Translations under genes and position numbers: made by a program
The notes under the pieces: generated by a model
What the model saw: the letters and a program-made list of their open reading frames with translations, nothing else
Database searches by the model: none
What the model was told of the DNA's origin: nothing
Assembly (NCBI RefSeq): GCF_954871325.1
Contig: NC_088775.1
Location: 12,005,561 to 12,069,560 of the forward strand
Source of the DNA: Gordionus sp. m RMFG-2023
Lineage: Eukaryota > Nematomorpha > Gordioida > Chordodea > Parachordodidae
Length of the DNA stretch: 64,000 nt
Direction: 5' to 3'
Shown here: piece after piece, positions 35,701 through 50,700 of the stretch
Position numbering within the stretch: the stretch's first letter is position 1
Layout: each line of letters starts with the position of its first letter

Positions 35701-38700
35701 TGGAAGAGGCAGACTACCTGCTTTGTTTAATATTGAACTATGGAATTGTTAACAATCAACTCTGAACGGGGAAGCGAAAACCAACAACGCGGTTGAAGGG
35801 TGGCATAGATGCTTTAGTTCCCTCCTAACAAGTTACCATTCAAACATGTGGAAATTTAGTTATCTATATATCTATTATTTTAAAATGATTTAAAAAGTAT
35901 AAAGATTTACTAATAAACTATATAATTTATATTCTAGGCTTAAAAAAACAACAAGGGTTGACAGAGCTAAAAATTGTTCAATATAATTCTGGTGAAACAC
36001 CCTCTACCACGAGAAAAAAATATCGAAATCTACATGCGAGAATAGTAACAATTGTTTCTGACTTCGAAAATCGATCAAGATTAGATTATCTTAAAGGAAT
36101 CGCTATTAATATAACATTGAATGTTTAATTTTTTAAAATTCTTATCTACAATAATAAAAATTTTATTTGTTTTTATATAATAGTCTCAAATTTTTTATAT
36201 TTGCATTATTTTTTGTGACAAAAATATAGGAAGGTCTACTTTGGTATAAAATTTAGCTAGCTACATACAGATTCATTCATCAAGATACAGATTTTATGAG
36301 AGTATTTACAAATTCTTTTATATGTGACGCAGATTTACAAATTCTTTTATATGTGACGCAGTCTTTCTCTACCACATCAATCCCACAATTAAATTTCAAA
36401 AATAACTACCTTTCATCATGCATTATAAAATTATTTTAAAACTAATATTCCTAGCCCTTGAGTCATATAGTTGTTTTCCCTTACAAATATGATCATTTTT
36501 GATGAGCAACAATATTAGAAAAATATTATTATAAAATAACACTCAAGTATTACACTAAAGGGCAAAGTTTAAAACGAGGATTACATTTTCCTTTTATTTA
36601 TTAAAGCATGTAAATTTTTTTATATTGGGGTGTTTTTGTCCGATGTTTTTTTCCATGGTTATTTTTAACCAGTCTTTGTCCAAATTAGTGATTCTTTTAA
36701 AATTTTACACTTCAGTTATATATTTCACAAACAAACTATTGGTTTAGACGATATTATATGGCAATGCTCTACTTCCTTCACATATTCAATAAATAAAAAA
36801 ATCATTTTTTAAAAAACTTTTTATAATGAAATTTATTTTGTAAGGATATTTATTCTATATGTAAATTAGATATAAAAAAATATGACCTAAAGGGATCTAT
36901 TAAAATAAGAAAACTTGCTATACCATTTCCTATTTTAACTTAAGAAAAGGACTGCGGAGAATATAATCAGGGGCTTGTATACATATCTATAAATGATATC
37001 AACCCTCTCAAAACTTTTAACCTCCTACCAAATATAAATAATTAAAAAAAGAAAATACCATTCATCCCTTTCCAATTTTATTCAAATAATAATAATTATT
37101 TCATAACTAACTATCCCCCCTCTAATTTCAATGATACTCCTCCAATGAGTTCGCAGTTCAAGTTACGATATTGACCTTGATATAAAAATTTGGAAAAAAA
37201 TTGGTTGAATTAATTTTGTTATATTATAACTCTAAAATTCCTTAAGGTTATTAATTATTTAAATATTGGCATTTGGTTAACTTTTTTTATATATTCTATA
37301 TACTCATTTGAACAATGTAATTGAGCTTGGGTGGCTTCATGTCATGTCATGAATAATAAAAATAAAATTAAAATACATCATTTTTTTGGTTATATTTTTT
37401 AAAAAATTATTTTTATTTTTTTTACGTCATTAAAAATAATCTAATTTTTTTTTATTAAACAATAGCTCACTAAAAAATTTTGCAATCTATAAAATGAGAA
37501 AATTGAATAAGACACAGACAGACACCTATTTAATCAATTAAAATATAGCCACATTTTATAATTATTTTTTATTATCCTTCATTTATATACTTTTTTTTAA
37601 ATTTAGAAAATGTTTCTAACAAACCACCCCCCCCCCTTCATCCTTGTCGTGGTAAAATATGTAAGAGTAAATAAATAAACACTCCATTTTGCCCTGGTTT
37701 CCCGATATTGGAATATCTTTATTTTCTTGATTTGGAACATTTTCTATTTATTTTCAAAAAATCCTGATTTTTTTTAATTCCATTTTGAAAAAATAATAAG
37801 TAAAAGTGCTTACAAATTGAGTAGAAGCGTTTAGTGGTGTTTTCATAAAAACGCTGTGATTTAAATTGAACTGGTATTATTTTAAAAAATGATGAAAACT
37901 ATTTTACGTTTTTTAATTTTTATATTGTTTAGTTAGACTTGTGAAATCAGCAAAAATAAAAACTAAAATAACTGAAGATCTAATGATTTATATCCATAAT
38001 TTATTCTTCATAAATATTACAAATTTATGTAATCCAATAGAATATTTAAAATTTTTTTTTTGATTAATCATAACTTTGCAGTTATTTCTATTTATTAAAA
38101 TGCGAAAAGGAGAGATCAAAATATTCAAATGAATTAGTTACTATTATATCAGAAATTTATATCGATGTGCATTATCTAAAAATTGTAATTAGGAGGCATT
38201 AATTATCAGTAAAATCTTCTATAATTTTTAAAAATAATCTGAGAAAATCAATAAAAAATTCTTAGCTTTCAATATATTTTTTTTATCTAGATTGGAAAAT
38301 AAGTATTTGATTTAAATGACATAAAGCACACTTTAAAATTTTATGTGGGGGGGGGGGGGGTTTAAAATATTCTGGTAAATGTCCCCTTCATACTTACAAC
38401 CATGAGTGAGTAAGACCAGAAAGACTAATATATTTTCTATCACATCAGATAGAGGTTACATGCTTATTAAAAACAATACGTAATAAAATATTCTTAAAAC
38501 ATTCGAGTTTATGATTTAAGAAACTTCGGTTGGTAAATTGATATTGAATATATCAATTTCACTTAAAATGAATTCGCAATTTTCGCGGTCATGCGCTCGC
38601 TATAATAATTTCACGCAAATACATTCGCGGTAGAAAATTCGCTATAAATGGTTCGCGATTAAAGTTTCGCTATAACGAGTTCGCGATCAAAGTTTCGCTA

Positions 38701-41700
38701 AAATGTATTCGCTCTAAAGTATTCGCGGTTAAGGTTTCGCTGAAATAAATTCGCTATAACGAGTTCGCGATCAAAGTTTCGCTAGAATCTGTTCGCTATA
38801 AAATATTCGCGGTGCGGAAATAAATTCGCGATATTGTCTTCGCTATAAATGTTTCGCGGAAAAAAATTCGCGGAATTGGTTTCGCTATATTACTTTCGCT
38901 ATATTACTTTCGCTATAAAATTTCTTCGCGATAAACGACATTCGCGATAAAAGTTTCTCTGAATTGACCTGATACGAAAAAAATAACTAAAAATATTATT
39001 ATTTTTAGAAAGATAAAAAAATTTTTAAAATAAATTTTGATTTTTTAACTTTAAAAACTATTTTAGTTTTATTTTTTTTATAAATTTGGAGATTTTTATT
39101 TTATTTTCTGACACCTAGATAATAAAAAATTATTATTATTTTGCCTATTTATGTAATTTTTTATATATTTATTTTTTTAATATTTGTTAAATTGTTTTTA
39201 TACAAAAATAAATATAATGATATCTTTTTTTCAGTGGTTTTTAAATAATTTTGAGCTATCCTTTAATATCTTTAACTTTGTTTATGCTAGAAAACCTGCT
39301 TAATAAAGATCTTTCAATGGTACGGTAAAATCCAAATTGAGCCATTATTATGTTAATTAGTGATCTGCATCGGACCTAATTTTCAAACCCAGCCAGGCAA
39401 GAAGTTTTTAAAATTTTTTATGCCCGGCCTGATCTTGAACAAAATTTTTTTTTATTTGTCCCGAGATGCCCGACCTGAAATAAAAATTAAGAAAATTTTT
39501 TTCCCCAAACCCAGCTCATATGGAAAAATTTCATTTTTTTTTGATAAAAATAATATTCTACAAATAAAAAATATTATCGCTTTGTTTCTTGCAAGAAATT
39601 AAATTTAAGCTCGCCCCGGCCCGAATCAGGCCATGATTTGCAGATCTATAATGTCAATCATATCCTTCATAGTTGATAATAAATTTATTATTATGACTTC
39701 ATTTGCAACAGAATGAGATAATGAAAAAATGCAAATCTTTACAAAATTGCAACATTTATCATTAAAAACATTTACCCATTAATCTTCTACTTTCTTTATC
39801 TTTTTTATTAAATGTGTATTGAGTCTGATAGGAGATTTCTTAAAAAATTTCTTTAAAATTTATACAATTTAGCTAAATGGCCATAAATTATATAAAATTC
39901 CCTCTTTTGGTTATCAGACAAAACATTGCAAATTTAAGATCAGGGGGTTCAATAGAAAGACAGAATTAAATATCTTGATTTTAAAATTTCTTTTTTTGGG
40001 GGCATAATACATAATATTATTATTTACAATTTTTAAAAACATGATTAAAAAAAATTAACCCTTTACTGAAAATGTGGGTCCATGCAGATCCCAGTCATTT
40101 TAAAAACTTTAAATTCCATATTTTTGCCTGAATCTTTTAGTGGCTGAACATTTTTAGATAAAGTATATGTGTGCAAAATTAATTTTGATTTTTTTCACTA
40201 GTTCAAGAGTTATTAGGGTTTTTGGAGCTTGAGTTACATAGACCCCACCGTCATCCGTGTAACTTTTTTCATCAGTTTTGGCGGCATTGTTATATTAAGC
40301 ATAAATATACACTCTTTTATATATATTTTTATTAATAAAAAAATCAAATATTATATTAATAAACATGATGTATCAGTGATTTATTAATATATCATTTTGT
40401 GGTATTTAATAATTTGTGTCAGTTTTAATCATATTTTTGACTCACTTGACAAAAGTTGAAATGGATAAAATACAATGTGGCAGACCTGGAAACCATGCGT
40501 ATGTGGCTCATCAAGCTAGCTTGATTGTGAATATATTTGTCCGTTCAAAACTTGGCAGTTGTATGGACGCGTTTTCTGTTTTGGCATCTTTTTTTACTCT
40601 ATTACTTCGTTGCTAAAGGATTGATAGCGTGAATCGTTGGTGTCTAGCGTTGCAATGGAGCTTTTCTTTAGGACTTAAATCTCTTTTAGCTAGTTTATTG
40701 ATGATACAAGAATTTATCACGCGATGGGGTATATTGACAGGAGTCTCTGGGCCTTTATTTTTGCCCCAAAAAACCCTCAGAAGAATTATGTATGGCACGC
40801 AAATGGGTTAGTAGGAGCAACTAAAGTGCCCACAAAAAATAAGCTGTATAATATCTGGGCGACCTGCGGGAAATCTGGGGATTCATCATTATGCAAGCCG
40901 AAAGATTTTGACCTCCGAATTCATATTTATATATGAGAAAAATTAAGAATACCGGAAATTGAACAAGAAAAAATTAACCCAGACGTTCAAGATTATCTTG
41001 ATGGTAACGCCGGGTTGTACAAAGGTACATGCTCTTCATGGGGTATATCTCTACCACGTTATCTCATGACCGAAAGCGTGTACAATACACGCTAACATAG
41101 TCACACACGTTGATCATGTAAGGCACGCATCGGCACCACAAATCCAAGATGGGTCTGGGCTAGTGCTTAGTAAAAAAAATAACTCTCCCATATACATTAT
41201 GCTACCAAACTCGATTTCGTAATTTTCAATAATAAAATTAATTTTTTAAAAAATCATGGGAAAAAAAATGGAAAAAAAATGGAAATTAAATATCAAAATT
41301 TGCCTAAAATATTTTATTTTGGCAGACCCGGGTCACTACCCTTTCCTACCCCCGTTATCGCGGACTAGGTTGTAGGAATCACAGAGTTTAGCTTTTAACA
41401 TATTTTTAAATAATAATTAATACACTACAACCAGAAACATAACTGTATCATACCTCTAGGGAAATTATAACTCTCCTTTATTTGTAATTACTTATTCACG
41501 ACTACTAATAATAACGAAAAAAAAGGATCCAATAAATCATAGGAGTCTTTATATCAATTTATTCCTTTATTCTCACATAAGATAAATAAAGATTAACAAT
41601 ATTACATAAATACCACCATAATTAGTTTTTTTATGTAGAAAAGATATTGTGATAATTTTTTCCGGTATTTTATTATTAGCTTATTGATATAAATCTCTTA

Positions 41701-44700
41701 TTACTGCAATATAATACCATATCAACCGATGTTATAAAATATAAATAAATAATAATAGATCCATCTCTTAAATGTATAAAAATTATCATATCTAAGTAAA
41801 CTCCGCGCCTAAAACTTCCTACCTCCGAAAATTCCATGCGAAAAGATATTCATAAAATAAAATCATAAACCACAATTATAACAATTTTGACTGGGTAACT
41901 CTGATTTTATATTGCACGGAGTTTGAAAAAAATTACTTATTTTGCCCTATTTTTTGAGCAAAATATCTTTTGAAGATCATAAAATTTAACAAAATCATAT
42001 TTTTAAAAAATTTGTGATTTCACAATCATGAAAATTTATTTTGCATAAAAGTCACAAAAGCTACTTATATAAGTTATTTTTATCAATTTGGAATTTTTCA
42101 CAAAAGAATCTTCAGAGATCTAAATCTTTGAAGATTTTTATTTTGAAGAATCTTTCAGACTTTGAATGTTATGTAGCTTCAGCTGATTCAAAATAAATTC
42201 CTTATTTCTATTTCCATCCCCTCTTTTTAGGTTAAAATTCGAATAGCAAAAAATAATATTTTTTGTATTGGTTGACGGTAAACTACGACATATCATATAA
42301 TAATCTTTATTTCAATTCTTTAAAATATTTTATGATTAAATTAATAGTTCACAAAATTATAAAAATTTTATAACTTGGTTCAAATAAAATGGTTAAAATT
42401 TTTATTAAAAAAATGTTATTTATTTATAAAAAGAAGAAAAAAAATTTTTTTTTTTTTATGCGGGATTAGGTAATTTGGATTTTCTAAGTCCCTTATTATA
42501 AATGCGTTTTACTTAATTTGAAAATATATATATATAAACTAAAGCTTGTTGGTCCAAGGGATCAATATTAATAAGTTGATGGTAATATTGATATTATAAT
42601 TATCTCATTCTTAAATATAATTTATTATATTTATTTTAAGGTCTCTATTCTTCAAGTTATTCTATTCTATAAAAGAATGTGGGAATTTTCTATTCGTTCC
42701 ACAAGATTTGAAAATCTTGGAGAGACCCTAATTCGTAGGAATTCGATTTAATGCAATTCAAATTCGCGTTATTTTATTATACCATATTACTCAAGAGTTC
42801 GATTGGAAGAATTTTGGGAGAATATGCTTGGCCCAACCCGAAATCCCGGCCCGTTCATGTTAATTTTTTTCTGCCGCCCGGGCTAAAGTTTCGTAGAAAA
42901 ATTCTAAAACAAAAGAATTCGAGTTTACATTTTTTAGAGCACTAATAGTTTTTCATAGCATAACAGGCCACGTAAGTCACAGAAAAATTTTCTATGGACC
43001 GGGGAAAAATATTTACAGCCCAGGTCATTGGAAAACCCCTTATAAAGATCTTAACGGGCCTATTTTGGCCGGATTGCGAATAAATGAGAGATCTAGAGAA
43101 ACCTAGAAACAGGATCGAGATAATCTGATAATGTGCAAAAGGGAGAAGTGAAATAGAATTATTAAATAAATATTTTTTAATAATAGTACACTCTCCATTT
43201 CATTGTTGTATTTAACAAATGTTTTGATATTAGAAATAATGTTAATTAATTGCCATGGTCATATACATATATAAATTAGCATAAGAATTATTAGTGTTTT
43301 CAAACGGCTCGAACGTTGACCCAAGATTTTGGTGAAAAATATTAGTCAAGCCTGGAGATTTTGCTCTTAGATGACAGAAAGGTTTGGACATCTATTAACA
43401 AAATCTGGAGGCTTGCGTAATAATTTTTGGCTAAAATATTGGGTTAGGGGTTATCGAGCCATTTAACAACACTAAAGAAGCATATGTAATAAAACATAGC
43501 GATCTTAAAACTGCGTGGTCAATTAATCTATAACCAAAAAAAAGAGAAGAAACTTCCTAAAATAATAAGTAGGTAGTTATTGTGTTAAATTGATATATCA
43601 TAAACGATTATTCCTTTTAATTATAAATAATAAACATTTTTTTATAGAATGATTTTTTTTGAAATACTTTTTAAGAATTCTAAACTCATATTTATAAAAA
43701 ATATGGCTTTGTAAAAAACATTAGAGAATACTAAACTTTTTTTTAGGAACAACGAACAAATTGAATAAACCTTGGAAAAAACTTTAATAAATTCCAATTT
43801 ACTGCTAATGATACCTAGAGGAATTGATAATATTTCTCAATTAATTCACTTTTTAAAAATATTTATTTAGCCTTCTTCATATCAGCAATTCTGGATATAT
43901 ATAAAAATTTATTATTACAATTAATTAGCAATAAAATAACCATAAAGGAAAAAAAATCAAATATTCATTGTGGTATCTACGTAGTATATACTTATATAGC
44001 ATATCTTGAAAGTAACTTTTCTGGTGGTGACGAAGGTCACATCTGGAAATGAATCAAAATATATACTTTAAAGATTTCTAGAATGATATAAGGCAGATGC
44101 ACACAATAAATCTTACAATTTTAAAATTGATTTTAATCGGTACATTTTTGTTCTTCCGATTTATTCCAAATTGAGCAAATTTTTTTTTGAAAATCATATA
44201 AAATTGAAGATTTTCTTTTGTTAAAATTTTGATTTCAAACATGAAACATTTTTTAAGTATAAAAATTACAAAGGATTTACGTATGATTTGGTAAAATTTT
44301 CAAAAATCCTTTAAAAATCTCCAGAGATCATAAGTCTTTGAAGAGCATTTCAAACTCTGAGTTTAACATACTACCCTTCCAAAACAACACCTCTATAAGG
44401 CATGTTACAAAAATTTGTTAAAAAAACATAAATTTAATAAAAATAATTGTTGTAATTGCGATGTTAGTTATCAAGTTAATTAGATATAATAAATCTGATA
44501 GGTCGAAGTTAGCCGCCAAAAATGGATATAAAACCATATAATAATCAAGAAGCGGTAAGGAATAAAATAGTACTAGACTTTATAGGGCTAATATATAATA
44601 TTCAATTAAGAAAAACAGATAGCCATCCCATTACTTCTCTTCTCATATAAAAATTTTATTATTTATTTTTATTATTTTAATTCTGTATAAATAAATTAAA

Positions 44701-47700
44701 TCCCCCCCCCCCCCCCAATCAAATATCTCTCTTTAAAATAAAATGCTTATCACCAGTCATAAAATTAATTGAATTTATAGTAAAGGATTTTTTTGGTCTA
44801 AGTTTTGTAAATTACATATTTAAGTATTTCAAATATTATATAATAAAAATTAATATTGATTTTACATTTTAATAAATTATTTAATATTTTTTAAATTTAA
44901 TTAATTAGGTTAATGGTACAAATAAAATTTTAAACTCCCATGTTATAATCTTATTTTTTTATAAAATAATTAAAATCCTTTAACAAATAGTGAAAATATT
45001 CAAAAAAAAACAAAAAAATGTTTGATAATATATGTATATATAAATAAAAAAAAAATCATGTTAAATTAAATTAAAGTGGGGACGTTAGAATCCATTAGTT
45101 GAAATATTAGGCCTGAAATAAAAATTTAAGAGGCTGCTATATTTCCTAATGACGTATAATCGGATATAATATTGATGCAGGTAAAATCCCTCTTTTTCCT
45201 CTAAACCATAAGATATTAGTAAAACTTTCTGGTCCCTTTGCCATCGAATAAAGAATAATATCAAAAAAAATATATAAATATAAATATATTTTTTGACCAT
45301 CATGTCTCTGTTGGGCCAACCTATTACCATTTTTTTGAAAAATGTATGAACAACTATTTTAGTTAGCTTGTATTTTGAGGATACATGAATATGTTTTATT
45401 TATCCAGCTTCATAATTCGAGTAATTTTGAACTCTATTTAGCCAATTTTGATAACAAGAGTTTGATCAAAAACGCTTTTCTAAAAGATCAGAACCTGCTC
45501 CGGATCCCGGGTTTAATTTGCCAATTAATCGGTCTCTGTTTGTCTGTGGTATTAGGCCCAACCAAACAATTTTAAATTTCTTAATTTGAATTTGGGTTCA
45601 CAAACCTGAATTTTATCGAAAGGTATCCTAAATTTTTCCAAATAAAAATTTTTGATAATTTTGTTTAATAGATGTTTATTCATGTTATAAAATGATAATT
45701 TTATTATTTAAAATACCATGTTGTTGTTATCTTATTACATTTGAATTTATCATTAATGATTATAATCAGAGTTTGAGAAAAAAATAATCAAAAATTTTTT
45801 CTTAAAAATTCTTTAATATATAATTAAATTTTATTATCTTAATTTCTTGTATAGAAAAAAAAAGGCTTCAAAATAAAATCACAATTTTTTTTATCAAACA
45901 GATTAAAATACATTTCCTGGTCTCTCCCGGAAAAATTTAAAATGTTAGTTATAAAGTTTTGCAATGAGAACCGACTAATATAATCTGTATTATACTTTAC
46001 TATACCCATTAAATTTTGATTTGATGTTTAAGAAATAGGGAATGTTCAATAAGAAATTCAATAATCTATAAGGCCGTGCTCTCCTGATTTGCCTTATTTA
46101 TGAACAGAAATCTATTTATTCGTCTATATAGTTTCCTCGAAACGGGATAAAAAGAGACTATTTAGATTTAGTGCACATTTGTAACAAACCAGAACTAGGG
46201 TATCTTAATTCAAAGTTCTAATAGACTGGTCTAAACAAAGACAAGGCCTAACTTTAAAAAAAATCATTTCACCGAAGAATAATATCATAATATATCTTGG
46301 TATTTAAATCCGATAAAAGGAAAATTGTAATAAGGGGATAAAACAAATTAATTAATTATTACAACTCAAAAATCAAATATTTATTGTCTTGTATAGCGAA
46401 TCTTACAAACCGTTAAAAAAAACTAATCCTTCTCCTCGAGCATATAAAAATTTACTCGATAATTTAATAAGAAAAATGAATAAATCAGTCCTCCCAAACT
46501 GCATAAAAAAAAGCTTGAATAAAATATTTCATTTATTAACTTGTAATTTTTTCTTAAAAATTTTTTCCTTCATGTAAATACAAAAAAATTCATGGTTTAT
46601 TTTGAGGAAAATATTGGCTCATGCTGTTGGAAACCTTTTCTATTATTTTTAGCCTTTTAAGCCAAAGTTTGGCATCGAGATTTTTCTTAAAAACATATCA
46701 GCTCAAATTTGATAGAAACTAATAAATTAATTATGCGGAAGGCTTTTATCCGGTGCGCGTCTGTAGATATTGAGCCGAATTAGTCTACATGCCATTACCC
46801 AACTATAATCCTTACTCGTTACATTCCAAAAAAAGAAACTCGTTTTATTACTTTTTCAAAAAAGTAACGACATTCTTTACTTTCAAAATAAAATACTTTT
46901 TTTTCTCTCTCTAGTTATTATGTTTCAAAAAATAAAGCTATTAAAAAAATCAAATAAATGAAAAAATATCCGTTAATAAAATATATATAAAAATAAATTA
47001 TTTAAATAAAATTTATTATAATAAATAAAATACATTTTCTAATCATTTTTATTTTAATTTAGTTTTAATTTTAACTATAAATTGCTTTTCAAAATTTTGA
47101 TCAGATAGTCAGAAACGTTTACCTTCATTGGTTTTGCTATCTTTTATTCTTAATCTTGAGTTGGTCCAATGCGAAAACGAAGTATTTCTATCAGAATTAG
47201 CACAAATAAAGTGATATAACCTAAAATTTACAAAAAATAAGAATCATCTAAAATAAATTCATATTTATAGGAGAATGGCTCTTCGAAGTTTTCAGAAGGT
47301 TTGAGAGCATCTTTGTAATGGCTGCTTTGTTAAACGATGACCTTTACCTTTTTTGGGACTTTTTCTCTTTCGATTGACACCTGCCTTTTGAATAGGAAAT
47401 TCTCTCTAATTGCATTAAGTTTTAGATTTTAAAAAAAAGGGTACGATGGAAAAAAAAATTTATAACTTGAATCGGATAATTTATTACAGTGTGAATTCAA
47501 TTTTCAATTTGTTTTTTATATCATTAATTTTTTAGGGATAAAAAAACGATTAAAATTAATAAGTATACAAACTTTATTAATATTATTGTGTTATTCTAGA
47601 CTAAAGCTTACACAATTCATAAAGTAAGTAGTAATATTATAAATATTAATTGACATTTTTTAAAGATATTTCACATATTTTTCTATATACTAATTTTATA

Positions 47701-50700
47701 AAAGTGAGAATAAGATATCTAAATTGTAAATTAAAAATATTCTGCAATTTTTTTAAAATTCTTGTAAATTTTAATGAATTGACTAAACTCACCTTTTTGG
47801 ACACTAAAATAAATTAATTTAAATTTAAGATATGCGAGAGACTTTTTCTGTGATTATACTATGTTTTTTTTAAACGTCAAACTAAAATCATTTCCTAACA
47901 TTGGCCTATCCAATGATTTCCTTACGGGAAAAGACTTTTGGGTAGTTTTACTTTCATAAAACATAGGTTGTCTTATTATATATCTATTTTTTATAAATTT
48001 TCTACCCTCACCCTTACCCACTATACCATTAATGATAACCTTAAATAAGTTAGCCCCCCCCCTCCTCCCCTTTTCTCTCAAATAGTAATTTCTCTCGCAT
48101 TCAATTTTTTTGGCGACCTATTTCCCATTCTAATGATAGTTTCAAATGGGATAATATTACCTTAAAACTTTGCGCGGCATATTTATAGTTAATTAATTAA
48201 TAATGAAATTCATTCTTCTTAAGAGTTATGATTCACATATTAAGTCTTGATTTTAGCAACCTTTTTGTCTTAAAATATACGAATAAAATTAAAAAAATTT
48301 AATAAATATTATTTTATAAAGATATCCTAATATGGGAAAAATTTAAATCTTAAGAAAAAAACTATATATAAAAAGAAAGGTTGAATTTCTTCATTATCTA
48401 TTATTTTTTCCCGCAAAAATAATCCAATATAATTATCCCGAAAATACTTATATTGCTTCAATTATATTTTCGATAATTCCGATTTTTAAGTAAGTAACGT
48501 ATAAAGGCTAAAGTTAATTTATAAGAACAATATTATCATTTCCCAAAATGATACTGCACAATGCATATTAAATAAACCAAGCCTTCTATTGATTGGAAAT
48601 GATCTTATGAATTTAATAATTGAAAACATGATTAACTTTAAAAATTGTTCCCAAAACAAAAACTCTTTCTATAGAATCAAGTAGAATCATAATCCTTTTA
48701 TTTAAATAAATATTTTTTGGATAACATTAATTATTTTACCAACTCTTTTACATTTACGCTTTATATTTCAGATTTCATTGTATTTTTCTTAATCCCTTCA
48801 CCTGAATAATCAAAAGAAAACTGTTATCGATATTGTGTTGGATGATTATTTTTAAATTTATATTATTATTTTGGTCTTTATTATAAATAATATAATAACA
48901 TATGATGAATTAATTAATTTTAATTGCTTTTTTATTTAACATTTAAATGTTAAAAAACGACTATCATATTATGGATAAAATTATAAAATATAAATAAGAT
49001 AGAAATAATGAAAAATTATAATAAAATAATTTTGGAAAAAAATATTATTTGCATTAGAGTTTATATTTTTGCGGAAATCAATTTGATATTAGATCAGTTA
49101 ATAATTATCTGTTTTGATTTTGCAAAGAGGGGGGGGGGGGAGTATTAACCTACCTACTTAGTATTGTTAAAGACCTCAATTTAGCCGTTGCCAACGATAT
49201 TACGACTAACCTTTAACTCCCCCAAGCAAAAAAAGAAAATTCAAATCAAAATTAAATACAAATTAACAAAAAAAATTTACTTCCAACTCCATCCCCCACA
49301 TATTAGATTATCCCCATGGTAGCGGTAAAGTACCTGAGGGTGGAGGCAAATGTCAAATATAAAATTGTTTTCCGCAAAAAACGGACCTGCATTTTTTTAG
49401 TCTGGGTTCGAACCATTAGTGTCGCTAGTTAAGGTGTTGGATGATCATGATAATGTATATCTCATTTTTTTTTAAATTCAACATCCATTTTTTAAATAAT
49501 TAGCACCCATTTACGCAAATACATTAATTTTTTTAAATATACCTGGACCGGGACTAAAAAAAATTTTTAAAAATACCCGGGCCTGACAGAATATTTTAAA
49601 ACCAAATATTTCAAATGGTCATTATAATCCAAAAATCCAAATGCGCTAAAATATTTTCTAGAATATTACTGAGTATAACATCTTATTGCATATATATTCC
49701 AGTTAACATTTATTTATCACATTCACAGCAGAAATAAATGCGCTACAGATTTATTATATAATTAAAATATATTTTCCTTAACGTTATATGCCATTTTAAA
49801 ATTTCTCAAATCATTTGAAACTTTTTCAGCAAAACTAAAGTAAAATGTTTCAAAAAAATGACATCGATATGATTTAGAATATGAGAATAGCTGAAAGCTT
49901 AATATTGGAACTTAGGAAAATTAGGGCAAATGTAGATGACGAATTTCATAAATTATGTCATTGTTGAATTAAAAGCAGAGCTCTCTTTAATATTTGTCTT
50001 TCTCGACTCGCAGAAAGACATGGTCAGTCGAAGAATACCATAGAATAAATCTTTTTATCCCTGTCTTGAATACTTTTATACCTAAAATGAATAAAAGGTT
50101 CTTAGCACTTAAAAATCTGCAATCGCAAAATAAAATCCTTCCAAATCCGTTTCAAGTCTTGTTAGAGAAAAATTAAACATTTGGCAGATTTTTATTATGA
50201 GGATGTTAAAGTATATCATCATAATGCATTACTAGCTGAATGCAAATTGTGAAGGTTAAATATGGTTGATATGATAATGTTCCAAAAAATGCTATAGATG
50301 CTTCGCATAATTTCAAACACATTTAAGACTAACATTTCCCTCTTTAGCAAGAATAAAAACTTATCTGAAAAGTTATAAATTTTATTTAACCCGCCAGCTC
50401 GAATGTTTAAAAATTATTTTAATGACTGGTTTGGCTCTTTATTTATTTATTTTAATATATATTTAATTAAACATATATAATATGCAATGTTATGAAATAA
50501 AATTATTATTTTTAATTAATTGAATTCTGTTCTGCTCAGCTCATTTCGCTTGAAAAATATTTTTAAAAATTCATTATCACCCCCCTCACGCCCGATTGTT
50601 TTTTTTTAAAAAAATTACCCGCTTGCCACCAATTTTTTAAATATTTTAAAAAACCTAACCATGCCCGTCCTTAGTATTGGCAGGGGGGGCTAAAAACCTG

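Larger units (their letters stand above)
32770..38968 (+). mobile_element. Mutator-like element (MULE), 6.2 kb, repeat-array ends
   Basis: A MULE transposase remnant (34760-36128) lies between two long inverted terminal regions, 32770-33301 and 38573-38968. The outermost bases match as inverted repeats: GTCAATTCAGCGAAAC on the left and its inverse GTTTCTCTGAATTGAC on the right, then TTTTATCGCGAATGTCG on both. Long TIRs fit MULEs. No 9-10-bp target duplication is visible (AGGTTCCAT against CTGATACGA). A hAT-derived repeat (33664-34260) is inserted inside. The element lies in the GPCR intron, opposite strand. Confidence 0.8.

Noticed and set aside
45085-45330. Minus-strand 81-codon open frame with RWQRDQKVLLISYGLEEKEG
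   Set aside because: No family recognised, it includes low-complexity KKYIYIYIFF, and no neighbouring exon or convincing splice sites were found.
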